Source of the DNA: Alphaproteobacteria bacterium
GTDB taxonomy: Bacteria > Pseudomonadota > Alphaproteobacteria > JAJFFI01
Reading direction: 5' to 3'
Length of the DNA stretch: 17,451 bases
NCBI GenBank assembly: GCA_021776755.1
Contig: JAJFFI010000264.1
Span: forward strand, 1 to 17,451
Shown: positions 15,275 through 17,451 of the stretch, piece by piece
How the letters are laid out: every line of letters begins with the position of its first letter
How positions within the stretch are numbered: position 1 is the stretch's first letter
The notes under the pieces: model-generated
What the model was told of the DNA's origin: nothing
Database searches by the model: none
What the model saw: only the letters and a program-made list of their open reading frames with translations
Program-made: the position numbers and the translations under genes

Positions 15275-17451
15275 ATGGACGCCGAAACTCCTGACAACGC
15301 AGAGACCCGCGACGGCAAACCCGCGGAAGACGCCGCGCCAGGCAAGCCGACGCCCATGATCGAGCAGTTCCTCGCGATCAAGGCCGCCCATCCTGACGCG
15401 CTCCTGTTCTACCGGATGGGCGATTTCTACGAGATGTTCTTCGACGACGCGGTGAAGGCTTCGGCCGCTCTCGACATCACGCTGACAAAGCGCGGCAAGC
15501 ACGGCGGCGACGATATTCCGATGTGCGGCGTGCCGGTGCATTCCGCCGAAGGTTATCTCTCGCGTCTCATCCGGCGGGGCTTCCGGGTGGCAATCTGCGA
15601 ACAGGTCGAGAGCCCCGAGGAGGCGAAAAAGCGCGGCGGATCGAAGACCCTCGTGAAGCGCGATGTTGTCCGGGTCGTGACGCCGGGGACCATCACCGAA
15701 GAGTCGCTGCTCGAATCGCGCCGCCACAACTATCTGGCGGCGCTCGCCGAGGTCCGGGGTGCACTGGGGCTTGCCTGGGTCGATGTCTCGACCGGCGACT
15801 TCCACACCCAGCCGCTCGAGGCGGCGGCACTGGGTGCCGTGCTTGCCCGGCTTGAGCCCGGCGAAATCCTGCTGTCAGAAAAACTCGCCGGTGAGGAAAC
15901 CCTCCGCCCGCTGTGGTCGGAATGGACTGCTGCGCTGACGCCGATGCCGGGTTCCAGGTTTAACAGCGAGAACGCGAAAAAGCGGCTGGAGGATGCCTTC
16001 GATGTCGCGGTCCTCGACGGGTTCGGCGACCTCTCACGTGCCGAGGCGGCCGCCGCGGGTGCGCTGATCGACTACCTGGACCTCACCCAGAAGGGTGAGA
16101 TGCCGCGTCTGAAGCCGCCCGGGCGAGTGGCCGACGGCGCCGTGATGGAGATTGACGCGGCGACCCGCCGAAACCTCGAACTCACCCGAGCGCTCCAGGG
16201 AGGACGGGAGGGGTCGTTGCTCGCCTGCATCGACCGGACCGTAACCGGCGCCGGCGCGCGGCTGCTGGGTGACCGGCTGGCGATGCCCCTGACGGCGCCC
16301 GCAGACATATCCGCGCGCCTCGACATGGTGGATTATCTCGTCTCCGAAACTGCGCTTCGCGACGGCCTCCGGGCGACCTTGCGCGAAATGCCGGACATCG
16401 AGCGTGCACTGTCACGGCTAACACTGGGCCGGGGCGGTCCCCGTGATCTGGCGGCGGTGCGGGACGGGCTCGTGGCCGGCGGTGCGCTGCAGGCGGCGCT
16501 GGCAACCGCCCCGCAAATACCCGAAGGGCTTGCCGCCTGCCGCGACGGTTTCGGCGCGCATGGCGAAATTCTGAAGACCCTCGCCTCAGCTCTCAGGGAC
16601 GAGCTTCCGTTGCTGGCCCGGGACGGTGGTCTGGTCGCGGCCGGCTATTCCGACGGGCTCGACGAACACCGCAAACTCCGCGATGAAGGCCGGAAGGTCA
16701 TTGCGGGGATGGAGGCGGATTACCGGAAAACCACGGGCATCAACGGTCTCAAAATCAAGCACAACAATGTGCTGGGCTATTTCGTCGAGGTGACGGATGC
16801 CCATGGAGAGACGCTGCGGGGCGACGATAGCTTCATCCATCGCCAGACAATGGCCAAGGCCGTGCGGTTCACGACGGTCGCTCTCTCGGAACTCGAAGAC
16901 AAGATCGCCCGGGCGGCGGGCAAGGCGCTGGCGCTGGAGCTCGAGATTTTCGAGATATTGCGCCAGGAGGTGCTCGCCCGCGCCGATGTAATCTCCGAAG
17001 CCGCCGAGGCGGCGGCCCGGGCCGATATCGCCGCCGGGCTCGCGGCGCTGGCGGTCGAGCGGCGCTATGCCCGCCCGAAGCTGACCGATGGCACCGAGTT
17101 CCTGATCGACGGCGGCCGGCATCCGGTTGTCGAAGCCGCGCTGCAGCGGGATAACGCCGACGGCTTTGTGCCGAACGGCTGCGATCTCGGCCCGGAAAAA
17201 CGTCTCTGGCTCATCACCGGGCCGAACATGGCGGGCAAGAGCACATTCCTCCGCCAGAATGCCCTCATCGCGATCCTTGCCCAGACCGGCAGTTTCGTAC
17301 CTGCGGAGGCGGCGACCATCGGCGTCATCGACCGGCTGTTCTCGCGGGTCGGCGCGTCCGACGATCTCGCGCGCGGCCGCTCGACGTTTATGGTCGAGAT
17401 GGTCGAGACCGCGGCGATCCTCAACCAGGCAACCGGGCGCTCCCTCGTAAT
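15275..17451 (+). CDS. mutS: DNA mismatch repair protein MutS (3' truncated by window end)
   Basis: The first 725 codons of MutS, the ATPase that recognises mismatched bases and recruits MutL. The N-terminal mismatch-binding domain carries the F-x-E motif in GDFYEMFF (F51, E53), which inserts into the helix at mismatches. Connector, lever and clamp regions follow, with the core block [16 protein letters not shown]. The Walker A loop GPNMAGKST is at 649-657, and the window ends shortly after the RSTFMVEM block, before Walker B (DEIGRGT) would appear. The frame is uninterrupted. About 150-200 residues are missing by comparison with the usual 850-900. ATG 15275 has no clear Shine-Dalgarno; an in-frame ATG at codon 28 ([11 protein letters not shown]), where the conserved region begins, is an alternative start. 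The gene is divergent from maeB. Confidence 0.95.
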   Translation, partial: MDAETPDNAETRDGKPAEDAAPGKPTPMIEQFLAIKAAHPDALLFYRMGDFYEMFFDDAVKASAALDITLTKRGKHGGDDIPMCGVPVHSAEGYLSRLIRRGFRVAICEQVESPEEAKKRGGSKTLVKRDVVRVVTPGTITEESLLESRRHNYLAALAEVRGALGLAWVDVSTGDFHTQPLEAAALGAVLARLEPGEILLSEKLAGEETLRPLWSEWTAALTPMPGSRFNSENAKKRLEDAFDVAVLDGFGDLSRAEAAAAGALIDYLDLTQKGEMPRLKPPGRVADGAVMEIDAATRRNLELTRALQGGREGSLLACIDRTVTGAGARLLGDRLAMPLTAPADISARLDMVDYLVSETALRDGLRATLREMPDIERALSRLTLGRGGPRDLAAVRDGLVAGGALQAALATAPQIPEGLAACRDGFGAHGEILKTLASALRDELPLLARDGGLVAAGYSDGLDEHRKLRDEGRKVIAGMEADYRKTTGINGLKIKHNNVLGYFVEVTDAHGETLRGDDSFIHRQTMAKAVRFTTVALSELEDKIARAAGKALALELEIFEILRQEVLARADVISEAAEAAARADIAAGLAALAVERRYARPKLTDGTEFLIDGGRHPVVEAALQRDNADGFVPNGCDLGPEKRLWLITGPNMAGKSTFLRQNALIAILAQTGSFVPAEAATIGVIDRLFSRVGASDDLARGRSTFMVEMVETAAILNQATGRSLV

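Noticed and set aside
1..17451. CRISPR arrays, tRNA/rRNA genes, insertion sequences, toxin-antitoxin or defence genes
   Set aside because: No repeat-spacer pattern, tRNA-like fold, transposase or terminal inverted repeat was seen; every substantial frame is explained by housekeeping genes.

Overview
This GC-rich window reads as a chromosomal housekeeping segment of an alphaproteobacterium. The order could be Rhodospirillales or Hyphomicrobiales; I cannot settle which from one window. The evidence is the long PstA and PstC permeases with extra periplasmic domains, the gene order phoR-pstSCAB-phoU-phoB, a malic enzyme/phosphotransacetylase fusion divergent from mutS, and a CtrA-type box (TTAA-N7-TTAAC) beside three GANTC sites. 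I see no mobile elements, CRISPR arrays, tRNA or rRNA genes, and no sign of recent transfer.

Layout. Positions 1-258 are a non-coding region rich in regulatory motifs: three GATTCG repeats with 10-bp period, a CtrA-like box, inverted repeats and a good sigma70-like promoter. It leads into a PfkB-family sugar/adenosine kinase (259-1248). On the same strand follow an AmpG-type MFS permease (1371-2804), alanine dehydrogenase (2915-4033) and family I inorganic pyrophosphatase (4066-4602). The pyrophosphatase gene meets the phosphate regulon head-on: its stop and the stop of phoB share the palindrome CTAG.

The minus-strand block 4599-12673 is a complete phosphate-sensing and uptake module: phoR, then pstS, pstC, pstA, pstB, phoU and phoB. 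PstS binds phosphate in the periplasm. PstC and PstA form the channel and PstB powers it. PhoU links transporter activity to the kinase PhoR, which phosphorylates PhoB. A Pho box (11076-11093) with a correctly spaced -10 lies between phoR and pstS, so PhoB very likely activates the operon that encodes it. An upstream sigma70-like promoter may supply basal expression. A strong hairpin after pstS could favour PstS over the membrane subunits.

Upstream of phoR, only 24 bp away on the same strand, is maeB (12698-14962). A 312-bp divergent intergenic region separates it from mutS (15275 to the window end), which is cut off inside the ATPase domain.

No undescribed multi-gene system is evident; the genes belong to known families. 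The least ordinary material is regulatory: the possible cell-cycle control region at 1-120, the dual promoter and about 220-nt leader (with a possible 11-codon ORF) before pstS, and the poorly characterised extra domains of PstA and PstC.
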